From Phenylobacterium zucineum HLK1 (GTDB lineage Bacteria > Pseudomonadota > Alphaproteobacteria > Caulobacterales > Caulobacteraceae): DNA of 64,000 nt. The stretch is from NCBI RefSeq assembly GCF_000017265.1, contig NC_011144.1:1404001-1468000 (forward strand), given 5' to 3'. Below are positions 52,629 through 60,731 of this stretch, piece after piece (position 1 is the first letter of the stretch; each line of letters starts with the position of its first letter). The notes beneath the pieces were generated by a model. The model was not told the DNA's origin, made no database searches, and worked only from the letters and a program-made list of their open reading frames with translations. A program made the position numbers and the translations under genes.

Positions 52629-53039
52629 ATGAACGGCCAGACGGGCTTCGGGGAGCTTTTCCTCTCGGCGAACGGGCGGGCGTCGCGCCTGCCGTCGACC
52701 CTGGCGGCGGCGGCGCTGCTGACGCTGGCGGCGCTCTACGAGGCGGCGGTCGAGGACCCGATCCCCCGCCTGCTGACCGGCGTGGTGGTCTATCCGGTGC
52801 TGATCTACTGCGGCGCCTGCGTGCTGTCGAAGCGGCTGCACGACCGCGGCCGGTCGGGCTGGTGGGCGGCGCTGATCCTGGTCTCGATCATCGCCTGCTG
52901 GCCGCATCCCATCGGCTTCTTCGACTTCCTGTTCTTCCTGGTGCTGGTCTGGGCCGGCGTCGAGCTGGCCGTCATGCCGGGCGAGCCGGGCGCCAACCGC
53001 TACGGGCCCAATCCCCTGCGGCCGCTGGCGCCTGCCTAG
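52629..53039 (+). CDS. DUF805 family membrane protein
   Basis: The 136-residue protein has four hydrophobic segments: [56 protein letters not shown] and [17 protein letters not shown]. The sequence [14 protein letters not shown] is the DUF805 hallmark, and the tail [13 protein letters not shown] is also typical. The function is unknown. It starts 23 bases after pccA and could be on its transcript. Its stop TAG overlaps the stop of the convergent lipB gene in the same CTAG. Confidence 0.88.
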   Translation: MNGQTGFGELFLSANGRASRLPSTLAAAALLTLAALYEAAVEDPIPRLLTGVVVYPVLIYCGACVLSKRLHDRGRSGWWAALILVSIIACWPHPIGFFDFLFFLVLVWAGVELAVMPGEPGANRYGPNPLRPLAPA

Positions 53040-53758
53040 AACGGCGCGGCGGCGTCCTCGACCTCGCCGAACACCCGCCGGAAGCTCGCCTTCAGGGCCG
53101 CGTCGGCCTCGTCCAACGTCACCGGCAGGCCGAGGTCCACGAGGCTAGTGACCCCGTGCTCGGTCACGCCGCAGGGCACGATGCCGGAGAAATGCGAGAG
53201 GTCCGGCTCCACGTTCAGCGCAATCCCGTGGAACGACACCCAGCGGCGCAGCTTCACGCCGATGGCGGCGATCTTGTCCTCGCGCGGGGGGACGCCCGGC
53301 GCGCGCCGCTCGACCCAGACGCCTACGCGGCCCTCGCGGATTTCGCCCCGGACGTTGAAGGCGTCGAGCGCGCCGATCACCCAGGCCTCCAGGGCGCCGA
53401 CGAAGGCGCGCACGTCGCGCCCGCGCTTCGTCAGGTCCAGCATGACGTAGGCCACCCGCTGTCCCGGGCCGTGGTAGGTGAATTGGCCGCCGCGGCCGCT
53501 CTCGAAGACGGGGAATCGCCCGGCGTCCAGCAGGTCGGCGGGCTTGGCCGAGACGCCCGCGGTGTAGAGCGGCGGATGCTCAAGCAGCCACACCAGTTCG
53601 CCGGCGCTCCCCTCGGCGATGGCCGCGGCGCGGGCCTCCATCGCCGCCACGGCGGCGGGATAGTCCACGAGGCCCGTCGAGACGGCCCAGCCGGCCGGCC
53701 GGTCGTCGTCCCGCCCGAACATGGGGGCGGCCGCCGAATTTAACGCGTGGTCAAGCAT
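53036..53758 (-). CDS. lipB: Octanoyl-[acyl-carrier-protein]:protein N-octanoyltransferase
   Basis: The 240-residue LipB moves octanoate from ACP to lipoyl domains of 2-oxo-acid dehydrogenases and glycine cleavage H-protein. The substrate pocket [20 protein letters not shown], the conserved Lys in [19 protein letters not shown] and the catalytic Cys in [17 protein letters not shown] are present. ATG 53758 gives normal length; MFGRDDD, 12 codons further, is an alternative. The gene converges on DUF805 with shared stop bases and diverges from the FliN-like gene, whose possible upstream start codons overlap its 5' end. Confidence 0.95.
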   Translation of the reverse strand: MLDHALNSAAAPMFGRDDDRPAGWAVSTGLVDYPAAVAAMEARAAAIAEGSAGELVWLLEHPPLYTAGVSAKPADLLDAGRFPVFESGRGGQFTYHGPGQRVAYVMLDLTKRGRDVRAFVGALEAWVIGALDAFNVRGEIREGRVGVWVERRAPGVPPREDKIAAIGVKLRRWVSFHGIALNVEPDLSHFSGIVPCGVTEHGVTSLVDLGLPVTLDEADAALKASFRRVFGEVEDAAAPF

Positions 53759-53831
53759 GTTCCCGCCAATGTGGGCGCTGGGGCCGCTTCGCGCAAAGCC
53801 CCTCGTGCCCCTCGCGTGGAGTGATCCGTCG

Positions 53832-54083
53832 GTGTCCCAGGTCAAGGCTGTCAACGTCGAGATCCAGGTCGTCCTGGGCCGGGCGAGCCTGCCCATGCAG
53901 CAGCTGCTGCGGATGGGGCGCGGCGCGGTGATCCCGCTGGACGCCACGGTCAACGAGGAGGTCTGGATCCTCGCCAACAACCACCCCGTGGCCCGGGGCG
54001 AGATCCAGATCAGCGACGACAAAATCGCCATCGCCGTCACCCGCGAGGCGAACGTCTACGACTACATGGCCGGCGGCGCCTGA
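53832..54083 (+). CDS. Small FliN/SpoA-type protein (flagellar motor switch family)
   Basis: The 83-residue protein is little more than a single SpoA domain: [31 protein letters not shown], then [29 protein letters not shown]. This is the C-terminal part of FliN, the C-ring protein of the flagellar switch. Alphaproteobacterial FliN is usually longer than 83 residues, so it may be a short paralogue. No other flagellar gene lies nearby. I choose GTG 53832 with GGAG at 53818-53821; ATGs at 53757 and 53769 would extend it over the lipB start. It ends about 75 bases before the tRNA. Confidence 0.75.
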   Translation: MSQVKAVNVEIQVVLGRASLPMQQLLRMGRGAVIPLDATVNEEVWILANNHPVARGEIQISDDKIAIAVTREANVYDYMAGGA

Positions 54084-54158
54084 ACCCGCCCCGCGCTTAT
54101 CAACGCGCGGGCCTTCACAAAGCATCCGGCGTTTGCTACCTGCCGCGCCTCACCACGA

Positions 54159-54243
54159 GCGGTCGTGGCGGAATTGGTAGACGCGCAGCGTTGAGGTCGC
54201 TGTGGGGCAACCCGTGGAAGTTCGAGTCTTCTCGACCGCACCA
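54159..54243 (+). tRNA. tRNA-Leu (anticodon GAG)
   Basis: The 85-base gene folds as a type II tRNA. The acceptor stem GCGGTCG (54159-54165) pairs with CGACCGC (54233-54239), discriminator A and encoded CCA (54241-54243) follow. The anticodon stem CAGCG/CGCTG holds the loop TTGAGGT, with anticodon GAG at 54193-54195, which reads CUC and CUU. The variable arm contains GGG-CAA-CCC and the T-arm has TTCGAGT. A small hairpin (54245-54249 with 54268-54272) follows. No repeat or integrase suggests a mobile-element attachment site here. Confidence 0.97.
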
Positions 54244-54378
54244 TCCTGCTTCGCCCCCTAGGGCTTCGCAGGCGACGTGAGGCGGCGTCGGGGGCAGGGC
54301 CCCTCGACCACGCCAGTGAATCAGGCTTTTCAACGAGGCACGAGCCAGTCCGTCCGAACCATAGCCAGGGAGGTCCGC

Positions 54379-55809
54379 ATGAGCCGTGAAACGGACGACC
54401 TCGCCGAGCTCAAGGACAGCGCCCTCCTCGACACCGACGAAGACCTGGAAGATCTCGCCCTCGGCGAGGACTATGCCCTCAATCCCGAGTTCGTCTCGGA
54501 CGTGATCGACGCGCTCGACCGCGGCGACGCCGAGCGCCTGCGCGAGCTGCTCGGCGCGCTGCACCCGGCCGACGTGGCGGACCTGATGGGCTTCCTCTCG
54601 GCCGACGCGCGCGAGGAGCTGGTCCCTCACCTCGATCCAGAGACCCTGGCCGAGATCCTGTCCGAGCTGGACACCGAGATCCGCGAGGAGGTGCTTGAGC
54701 ACGTCCCGTCCGCCACCCTCGCCAAGGCCATCGGCGAGATGGAATCGGACGACGCGGCCGACGTCGTGGACGACCTGGAGGCGGACAAGCGCGCCCAGGT
54801 GCTGGCGGCCATGCCCGAGGTGGAGCGCGCCACCATCGAGGCTTCGCTGGCCTACAAGGACGAGACCGCCGGCCGCCTGATGCAGCGCGAGGTGGTGGCC
54901 GCGCCCCAGTTCTGGACCGTCGGCCAGGCCATCGACCACTTCCGCCGCGAGGTGGACGACCTGCCCGAGCTGTTCTTCGACATCTATGTCGTGGACCCCA
55001 GCTACAAGCCGGTCGGCGCGGTGCCGGTCAGCCAGCTGCTGCGCTCGAAGCGCGACGTGCCCCTGGCCCAGATCATGGAGCAGGTGACGGAAATCCCGGT
55101 CGACATGGACCAGGAGGAAGTCGCCTACATCTTCGACAAGTACCACCTGATCTCGGCGCCGGTGGTCGAACCGGGCGGACGGCTCGTGGGCCAGATCACC
55201 GTCGACGACATCGTCGGGGTCATCCAGGAGGAGGGCGAGGAGGACATCCTGGCCCTCGCCGGCGTGTCGGACGCCGGCCGGGACGCGGACGTCCTGGGCA
55301 TGGTCCGCTCGCGCCTGCCGTGGCTGCTGCTCAACACCGTAACCGCCGCGATCGCCGCCAGCGTGATCGGCGCGTTCGAGGGCGAGATCGAGAAACTGGC
55401 CATCCTGGCGGCCCTGATGCCCGTGGTGGCCTCGCTCGGCGGCAACGCCGGCACCCAGACGCTGGCGGTGGCGGTCCGCGCCCTGGCGAGCCGCGAGCTC
55501 TCGGCGATCAACGCGATCCGCACCGTCAGCCGCGAGATGGTGGTGGGCCTGGCCAACGGCGCGGCTCTGGCGGCTCTCACCGGGGGCGTGATCTACGCGC
55601 TGTTCGGCGACCTACGCCTGACGCTGGCGTTCGGCGCGGCGCTGATGATCAACATGTTCGTCGCCGCCCTGGCCGGGGCCGCCATTCCCCTGGCGCTGGA
55701 CCGCATGGGCCGCGACCCGGCGGTCTCCTCGGTGGTGTTCGTGACGTTCGTAACGGATTTCACAGGCTTCTTCGCCTTCCTGGGACTCGCGGCGCTCATT
55801 CTGCTGTAA
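54379..55809 (+). CDS. mgtE: Magnesium transporter MgtE
   Basis: The 476-residue protein has the MgtE layout: an acidic N-terminal superhelical domain (to about residue 150, with HPADVADLMGFL and TLAEILSEL), two CBS domains (to about residue 290, with DEEDVAYIFDKYHLIS-like VAYIFDKYHLISAPVVE) and five membrane helices, including PVVASLGGNAGTQTLAVAVRAL with the selectivity motif. MgtE imports Mg2+ and is closed by Mg2+ at the cytosolic domains. ATG 54379 follows GGGAGG; the open frame upstream is not part of it. No M-box or other magnesium riboswitch is seen. Confidence 0.94.
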   Translation: MSRETDDLAELKDSALLDTDEDLEDLALGEDYALNPEFVSDVIDALDRGDAERLRELLGALHPADVADLMGFLSADAREELVPHLDPETLAEILSELDTEIREEVLEHVPSATLAKAIGEMESDDAADVVDDLEADKRAQVLAAMPEVERATIEASLAYKDETAGRLMQREVVAAPQFWTVGQAIDHFRREVDDLPELFFDIYVVDPSYKPVGAVPVSQLLRSKRDVPLAQIMEQVTEIPVDMDQEEVAYIFDKYHLISAPVVEPGGRLVGQITVDDIVGVIQEEGEEDILALAGVSDAGRDADVLGMVRSRLPWLLLNTVTAAIAASVIGAFEGEIEKLAILAALMPVVASLGGNAGTQTLAVAVRALASRELSAINAIRTVSREMVVGLANGAALAALTGGVIYALFGDLRLTLAFGAALMINMFVAALAGAAIPLALDRMGRDPAVSSVVFVTFVTDFTGFFAFLGLAALILL

Positions 55810-55880
55810 GTGGTCCCTAAGTTGCGGCGGGGGGCCACAGGCGCCGTCCGCCTGTGCCGTTTTGGGTCAAATTCGGGGCC

Positions 55881-57218
55881 ATGAGTCCGCGTCACCGCGT
55901 CTCCCGGAACGCCATCGAGCTGATCAAGCGGTTCGAAGGCTACCGCCGCAAGGCCGCCCAGCTGCCCGACGGGCGCTGGACGATCGGCTACGGCCACACG
56001 CTGACCGCGCGGGAAGGGGCCGAGGTCTCGGAAGAGGACGCCGAGGCGCTGCTCATCTACGACCTGATCGCGGTGGCCCACGCCGTGAACGAGCACGCCC
56101 TCGTCCCGCTCACCCAGAACCAGTTCGACGCCCTCTGCAGCTTCGCGTTCAACCTCGGGCTCGATGCGTTCCGCACCTCGCAGGTGCTGAAGCGGCTCAA
56201 CGCCGGCGAGACGGTGCAGGCCGCCTGCGCCATGGAGCTGTGGCGCAAGGCCGAGTTCCAGGGCCAGCGGATCGTGCTGGACGCCCTCGTTCGCCGCCGC
56301 TCGGCCGAGAAGGCGCTGTTCCTGACCCCGCCGGGGGACGCCTGGGTCCCGGCGCCGTCGCCGGTGCTGCGCCCGCTGGTGGACCTGGACGTCCGCGAGC
56401 TGATCCCGTCCGAGGCGCCGACCGAACTCGTGGCCTCGCTGGAGGGCGATCGGGTCGTCGTCAGCCGCGACGGCGAGCCGCTGGCCGTGCCGCCGCCGAT
56501 CGAGGACGAGACGCCGGGCGGGGCGGTCCGCGCCGCCGCCGAGGCGGTGACCGCGCGCCTGCAGACCATCTTCCCCGAGAACGAACCGGAACCGGCGCCC
56601 GAGCCTCCCGCCGAGCCGGAAGCGGCCGAGCCTCACGAGGTGCGCCCGCAGGCCGATTTCGCGCCGCCGATCACCACCCTGGCCGACGGCGCGGACGAGG
56701 CTGAGACGACCGCGCCGCCGACCGTCACGACCTATCCGCAGGAGCCCGCAGCGCCCGAAGCGGCGCCTGAATGGTCCGAGGTCCCGCCCGAGGCCCCGGA
56801 GCGCCCCGAGGAGTTCCCCGAGGAGTTCCCCGAGGAGATCCCGGAGGAGATTCCGGAGGGCGCCCTGGAGGCTCCCGCGCCGGCCAACGACGCCAGTCTG
56901 GTCCTCGACGCTCCGTTCGAGGGGCGGCGGATCGTGATCGACGACATGGCGGTGCACGAGTTCATCCCCGCCCGTGTCGCCCCGCTGCCGCGCAGGAAGG
57001 AGGGCGGCCTGTTCGCCGAGGTCGCCCTGGCGCTGCTGGGTCTGGCCTTCTTTGGGTTCGGCATCTTCTGGGGCCTGAACGCCCGGGCCGGGGCGGTCGC
57101 GGCCTTCCCGAATCCGCTGCTGGTCGCCTGGGCGGCGGGGGTCGCCGGCGTGGGCTTCTTCGTGGTCGCCGTCTACCGCCTGCTGGAGCGCCTGGGCCGC
57201 CTGACCGAGCGGGACTAG
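55881..57218 (+). CDS. GH24-type lysozyme with Pro/Glu-rich linker and C-terminal membrane anchor
   Basis: The 445-residue protein has a GH24 (phage-type) lysozyme domain at residues 1-150: LIKRFEGYRR with catalytic Glu19, then LPDGRWTIGYGHT with Asp30 and Thr34, and NQFDALCSFAFNLG. A long acidic, Pro/Glu-rich linker (about 190-340) follows, with a four-unit EEFP/EEIP repeat, and two transmembrane helices lie at the end (about 377-400 and 410-433). There is no signal peptide, so the enzyme domain would be cytoplasmic unless the protein inserts with the N-terminus outside. No phage genes are nearby. ATG 55881 is preferred over GTG 55854. Confidence 0.85.
   Translation: MSPRHRVSRNAIELIKRFEGYRRKAAQLPDGRWTIGYGHTLTAREGAEVSEEDAEALLIYDLIAVAHAVNEHALVPLTQNQFDALCSFAFNLGLDAFRTSQVLKRLNAGETVQAACAMELWRKAEFQGQRIVLDALVRRRSAEKALFLTPPGDAWVPAPSPVLRPLVDLDVRELIPSEAPTELVASLEGDRVVVSRDGEPLAVPPPIEDETPGGAVRAAAEAVTARLQTIFPENEPEPAPEPPAEPEAAEPHEVRPQADFAPPITTLADGADEAETTAPPTVTTYPQEPAAPEAAPEWSEVPPEAPERPEEFPEEFPEEIPEEIPEGALEAPAPANDASLVLDAPFEGRRIVIDDMAVHEFIPARVAPLPRRKEGGLFAEVALALLGLAFFGFGIFWGLNARAGAVAAFPNPLLVAWAAGVAGVGFFVVAVYRLLERLGRLTERD
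56808..56855 (+). repeat. Four tandem 12-base repeats coding EEFP/EEIP
   Basis: GAGGAGTTCCCC occurs twice in tandem (56808-56831), then GAGGAGATCCCG and GAGGAGATTCCG (56832-56855), coding EEFPEEFPEEIPEEIP at residues 310-325 of the lysozyme-like protein. Copy number could vary between strains. Confidence 0.9.
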
Positions 57219-57260
57219 CCGCTCTCGCACCCTTGGGCGACGCATGGTAACGCATCGCCC

Positions 57261-58427
57261 ATGATCCCGAACCACGGACCCACCCTCGAATTCGGCCTCG
57301 GCGAGAGCGCGGACATGATCCGCGAGACGACGGCCCGCTTCGCCCAGGATAGGATCGCGCCGCTCGCGGCCGAGATCGACCAGACCAACAGCTTCCCGCG
57401 CGAGCTCTGGCCTCAGATGGGCGAGCTCGGCCTGCATGGGATCACCGTCGAGGAGGAATTCGGCGGCCTCGGCCTGGGCTACCTCGAGCACGTGGTGGCG
57501 ATGGAGGAGGTCTCCCGCGCCTCGGCGTCGATCGGCCTGTCCTACGGCGCGCATTCGAACCTGTGCGTGAACCAGCTGCGCCGCTGGGGCACCGAGGAGC
57601 AGAAGCGCCGCTACCTGCCCAAGCTGATCTCGGGCGAGCATGTGGGCGCGCTCGCCATGAGCGAGGCCGGCTCGGGCTCGGACGTGGTCTCGATGCGCCT
57701 GCGCGCCGAGAAGAAGGGCGACCGCTACGTCCTGAACGGCACGAAGTTCTGGATCACCAACGCGCCCCACGCCGACACCCTGGTGGTCTACGCCAAGACC
57801 GACCCGGACGCCGACAGCCGCGGCATCACCGCCTTCCTGATCGAGAAGGACTTCAAGGGGTTCCGCGTCTCGCAGAAGCTGGACAAGATGGGCATGCGAG
57901 GCTCCGACACCGGCGAGCTGGTGTTCGAGGACTGCGAGGTCCCGGAAGAGAACGTCATGGGCCCGCTGAACGGCGGCGTGGGCGTGCTGATGAGCGGCCT
58001 CGACTACGAGCGCGCGGTGCTCGCCGCCGGGCCGCTGGGCATTATGCAGGCCTGCATGGACGTGGTCCTGCCGTACGTCCGCGAGCGCAAGCAGTTCGGC
58101 AAGCCGATCGGCTCGTTCCAGCTGATGCAGGGCAAGATCGCCGACATGTACGTCGCGCTCAATTCGGCGCGGGCCTACGTCTATGCGGTGGCCAAAGCGT
58201 GCGACGCCGGCATGACCACCCGTTTCGACGCCGCGGGCGCGATCCTGATGGCCAGCGAGAACGCGGTGAAGGTGGCCCTGGAGGCCATCCAGGCCCTGGG
58301 CGGGGCGGGCTACACTAAGGAGTACCCCGTCGAGCGCATGCTCCGTGACGCCAAGCTGTACGACATCGGCGCCGGCACCAACGAGATCCGCCGGTTCCTG
58401 ATCGGGCGGGAGCTGCTGGGCGGATGA
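57261..58427 (+). CDS. ivd: Isovaleryl-CoA dehydrogenase
   Basis: The 388-residue FAD enzyme of leucine breakdown turns isovaleryl-CoA into 3-methylcrotonyl-CoA. The acyl-CoA dehydrogenase signatures are [16 protein letters not shown] and [35 protein letters not shown]. The catalytic base is Glu250 in [13 protein letters not shown], at the position that marks isovaleryl-CoA dehydrogenases within the family. The substrate class is thus fairly secure. ATG 57261 fits the standard start. It overlaps the DUF3574 lipoprotein gene by 4 bases. Methylcrotonyl-CoA carboxylase genes are not in the window. Confidence 0.94.
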   Translation: MIPNHGPTLEFGLGESADMIRETTARFAQDRIAPLAAEIDQTNSFPRELWPQMGELGLHGITVEEEFGGLGLGYLEHVVAMEEVSRASASIGLSYGAHSNLCVNQLRRWGTEEQKRRYLPKLISGEHVGALAMSEAGSGSDVVSMRLRAEKKGDRYVLNGTKFWITNAPHADTLVVYAKTDPDADSRGITAFLIEKDFKGFRVSQKLDKMGMRGSDTGELVFEDCEVPEENVMGPLNGGVGVLMSGLDYERAVLAAGPLGIMQACMDVVLPYVRERKQFGKPIGSFQLMQGKIADMYVALNSARAYVYAVAKACDAGMTTRFDAAGAILMASENAVKVALEAIQALGGAGYTKEYPVERMLRDAKLYDIGAGTNEIRRFLIGRELLGG

Positions 58428-58825
58428 GGACGGCGGGAGTCCTGTTGGCGCTGGGGCTGGGGCTGGCGGGCTGCGCCACCGCGCCGCCGCCCGCCTGCCC
58501 GCCGGGCCAGGAGCACCTGCGCACCGCCCAGCTCTTCCTGGGCGGTGGCCGGCAAGGCCGCGCGCTGTCCCAGGACGAGATGGCGGCCTTCGTCGAGCAG
58601 GAGATCACCCCGCGGTTCGCCTCGGGCGTCACCGTGCTGGAGGGCGGGCGCCAGTGGCGGGGCCCCGAGAACCAGCTGATCCGCGAAGCGCAGAAGGTCG
58701 TGCTGATCGTCCTGCCGGCGAACGGCGCGCCCAAGCGGCTGGAGGCGGTGCGCGAGGCCTACAAGACCCGCTTCCAGCGCGACAGCGTCGTGGTGGTGAC
58801 CCAAGCCGCCTGCGTGGCCTCGTAA
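58424..58825 (+). CDS. DUF3574 domain lipoprotein
   Basis: The 133-residue protein starts [20 protein letters not shown], with a lipoprotein cysteine at 17, and then has the DUF3574 pattern: [44 protein letters not shown] and [27 protein letters not shown]. The function of the family is unknown. It overlaps ivd by 4 bases (ATGA), so it is translated with a metabolic enzyme that gives no hint to its role. It converges on the thioesterase gene, 4 bases apart. Confidence 0.85.
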   Translation: MRTAGVLLALGLGLAGCATAPPPACPPGQEHLRTAQLFLGGGRQGRALSQDEMAAFVEQEITPRFASGVTVLEGGRQWRGPENQLIREAQKVVLIVLPANGAPKRLEAVREAYKTRFQRDSVVVVTQAACVAS

Positions 58826-58829
58826 GGGC

Positions 58830-59618
58830 TCAGCGCTTCTCGACCACCAGGCTCTGCTGGGCGATCCCGAAATAGCCGTCGGCGTCGGCGAGCCGCGTCA
58901 TGGCCAGGCCTCCGCCATCCGTCGAGATCCAGCTCTGGGCATTGGACAGGATCCATTCGCCGCGCGGCGGCCGCGCCAGGCTGACGGTCAGGTCGCCGTT
59001 GATGTAGGTCCAGTCCTCGAACGGCAGGACCGAGGAGATGCCGTTCGAGAAGTCCGCCACCGCCGCGGCCCGCATGGCCGGCGAGAGGGCGTGGCCCGCG
59101 ACGGTCGGCCGGTGCTGGCGGAACCAGCAGACGCCGGGCCCGTACTCGCCGAACCCGCCGCGCACCCGCCGCAGCTCGAAGTTGGCCCCGAAGTTGTTCG
59201 GCGTGCCGCTGCGCATCGGCAGGTCGGCGCAGGCCTCGGGCCGGGGCTCGTCGAGCGGCGGCAGGAAGTCCCCGTCGGTGGGGATGTCGGCCATGCGGAC
59301 CTTCAGCGCCATGCCGCGGGTCACCTCGACGCCGCCGGCCGACAGCCGGACCTGCACCAGCTGGATCTTGCGGCCCTGTCGGACGACCTCGGTCTCGATG
59401 GCCAGCGCGGCGACGGGCACGGGCCGCAGCAGGTCGATGGTCAGGCGCGCGATCCGCATCGGAGCGGGGGCCTCCACCTGCTCGGCCGCCCAGGCGATCA
59501 GCGCCGACGGCGCACCGCCGTGCATCAGGCCCGGATCCCAGGGGCCGGCGGCCCAGGGGGTGGCGCGCGCGGTCGCGTGCGGAGGCGCGCCCTCCACCTC
59601 GAACACGGCGTCGGTCAT
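58830..59618 (-). CDS. Acyl-CoA thioesterase-like double hot-dog protein (TesB-related)
   Basis: The 262-residue protein has two hot-dog halves: WAAGPWDPGLMHGGAPSALIAWAAEQVE with RIARLTIDLLRPVPVAALAIETEVVRQGRKIQLVQVRLSAGG, then WTYINGDLTVSLARPPRGEWILSNAQSWISTDGGGLAMTRLADADGYFG. This matches thioesterase-family proteins related to TesB/FadM-type double domains. The substrate and the active residue are not clear. Its ATG overlaps the stop of the upstream XRE gene by 4 bases, so the two are an operon; the regulator may respond to an acyl-CoA. Confidence 0.82.
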   Translation of the reverse strand: MTDAVFEVEGAPPHATARATPWAAGPWDPGLMHGGAPSALIAWAAEQVEAPAPMRIARLTIDLLRPVPVAALAIETEVVRQGRKIQLVQVRLSAGGVEVTRGMALKVRMADIPTDGDFLPPLDEPRPEACADLPMRSGTPNNFGANFELRRVRGGFGEYGPGVCWFRQHRPTVAGHALSPAMRAAAVADFSNGISSVLPFEDWTYINGDLTVSLARPPRGEWILSNAQSWISTDGGGLAMTRLADADGYFGIAQQSLVVEKR

Positions 59619-60418
59619 GCGCTGGTCCGGGCGGCGTGGGCCTGGGCCAGCGCCTCGGCGGTGGCGGGATCGGCCGGGAAGAAGGTCTCGAGCGTCAGCT
59701 CGGAAAGGGTGATGTCCACGGCCGAGCCGAATACCGTGGTCGTGCTCCAGAAGGAAAGCAGTCTCTCGCCGGCCATGAGCTGGTACGGCGTGGCCACCAG
59801 GCCCAGGTCCTCGCCGCGCCGGTCGCTGGCGGGCGCGGGCGGGTAGCCTCGGACCTCCTCGAGCAGCGCGGCGAGCCCGTCGTCGGCGGTGAGGTCGAGC
59901 TGGCGGCGCAGGCGCTCGATCAGGTGCGCCCGCCACTCGGCGAGGTTGGCCGTGCGGGAGGCGAGTCCCCTCGGATGCAGGGCGAGGCGCACCACGTTCA
60001 CCGGCTCGGCCAGCAGCTCGGGCGCGACGCCTTCCAGCAGCGGGGCCACGGCGGCGTTGGCGGCCACCAGGTTCCAGCGCAGGTCGACCGCGAGGGCGGG
60101 GTAGGGCTCGTGCCCCTTGAGGATCACCTCGACGGCGCGCCGCGCCTGGGCCAGGCCGGGGTCCGCCAGCGGCCGTTCGGGGAACACGGGGGCGAAGCCG
60201 GCGGCGACGAGAATGACGTTCCGCTCGCGCAGCGGGATCTCCAGCTGGTCGGCCAGCCGCAGCACCATCTCGCGGCTGGGCTGGGCCCGGCCGGTCTCCA
60301 GGAAGCTCAGGTGACGCGTGGAGATCTCGGCCTCGAGCGCCAGGTCCAGCTGGCTCATTCGCCGCCGCTGGCGCCAGGCGCGGATGTGCTCTCCCACAGG
60401 CTTGCCCGTCCCGATCAT
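59615..60418 (-). CDS. XRE-family regulator with MmyB-like ligand-binding domain
   Basis: The 267-residue protein has an N-terminal helix-turn-helix (about residues 8-66: GEHIRAWRQRRRMSQLDLALEAEISTRHLSFLETGRAQPSREMVLRLADQL) and a C-terminal domain of the MmyB-like type (VDLRWNLVAANAAVAPLLEG, NVVRLALHPRGLASRTANLAEWRAHL and GLVATPYQLMAGERLLSFWSTTTVFG). MmyB-like domains bind fatty-acid-like ligands in known structures. The gene is upstream of, and overlaps by 4 bases, the thioesterase-like gene, its likely target. It lies downstream of the unusual small reading frame at 60580-60648. Confidence 0.88.
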   Translation of the reverse strand: MIGTGKPVGEHIRAWRQRRRMSQLDLALEAEISTRHLSFLETGRAQPSREMVLRLADQLEIPLRERNVILVAAGFAPVFPERPLADPGLAQARRAVEVILKGHEPYPALAVDLRWNLVAANAAVAPLLEGVAPELLAEPVNVVRLALHPRGLASRTANLAEWRAHLIERLRRQLDLTADDGLAALLEEVRGYPPAPASDRRGEDLGLVATPYQLMAGERLLSFWSTTTVFGSAVDITLSELTLETFFPADPATAEALAQAHAARTSA

Positions 60419-60500
60419 GGCCCGAGCCTAGCCGCGGGCCGCGCCGTGGGTCCATGACCTGCGAGGTAACGGAGGCGTCGTGGGTCCCGCCCCACATGCG

Positions 60501-60529
60501 AAGGGCCGCCCCTCGTCGGGGCGGCCCTT
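60501..60529 (-). terminator. 12-bp GC-rich hairpin behind the 22-codon frame
   Basis: Bases 60501-60512 pair perfectly with 60518-60529 around a 5-base loop. It ends the likely small transcript of the 22-codon frame on the minus strand, before the XRE gene. There is no long T-run after it (the following minus-strand bases are CGCATG), so it may only stabilise the RNA or act as a weak terminator or attenuator. A TTGC-TTCG-GCAA hairpin lies between it and the frame. Confidence 0.55.
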
Positions 60530-60579
60530 CCATAGTCGGTCCGCAGTGCGGGTTCCGAACCTGTTGCCGAAGCAATGAC

Positions 60580-60648
60580 TTAGGCGCGGACCTCAAACGC
60601 GGAGGCCCAGGTCACGGTCACCGAACTACGGGTGGAACTATGAGACAC
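60580..60648 (-). CDS. 22-residue small protein or leader peptide with a near-perfect Shine-Dalgarno
   Basis: GTG 60648 opens 22 codons ending in TAA, coding a Ser/Thr/Val-rich peptide (MSHSSTRSS... to ...AFEVRA, with one Trp). Directly upstream lies GAAAGGAGGTGATCCAG (60664-60648 read on the minus strand), complementary to 17 consecutive bases of the usual alphaproteobacterial 16S 3' end, with 7 bases from GGAGG to GTG. A TTGCCG-N17-CATATT promoter lies upstream and a hairpin downstream. The patatin gene ends 83 bases before it on the same strand. I do not recognise the peptide; it may be a leader, a small protein or part of a small RNA. Confidence 0.55.
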   Translation of the reverse strand: MSHSSTRSSVTVTWASAFEVRA

Positions 60649-60687
60649 TGGATCACCTCCTTTCAGCTGTTGAACAGGACGGGCAGC

Positions 60688-60716
60688 AATATGGGCGGTG
60701 GTTGGTTGCTCGGCAA
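60688..60716 (-). promoter_or_regulatory. Possible promoter of the 22-codon frame
   Basis: On the minus strand TTGCCG (60716-60711) and CATATT (60693-60688) are 17 bases apart, so transcription would start near 60681 and give a 32-base leader. The -10 match is moderate. With the hairpin at 60501-60529 this would make an RNA of roughly 180 bases. Confidence 0.45.
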
Positions 60717-60731
60717 ACGCAGCCGTCAGCG

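Noticed and set aside
54244-54378. Magnesium riboswitch (M-box) upstream of mgtE
   Set aside because: The gap shows only a short tRNA-trailing hairpin and no M-box consensus blocks.
54159-54378. Integration site of a mobile element at tRNA-Leu
   Set aside because: No repeat of the tRNA 3' end, no integrase and no change of composition is seen nearby.
60640-60670. A fragment of the 16S rRNA gene 3' end on the plus strand (CTGGATCACCTCCTTTC)
   Set aside because: Only 17 bases match and the flanks are unlike 16S rRNA or the following spacer. On the minus strand it is at exact Shine-Dalgarno distance from a reading frame.
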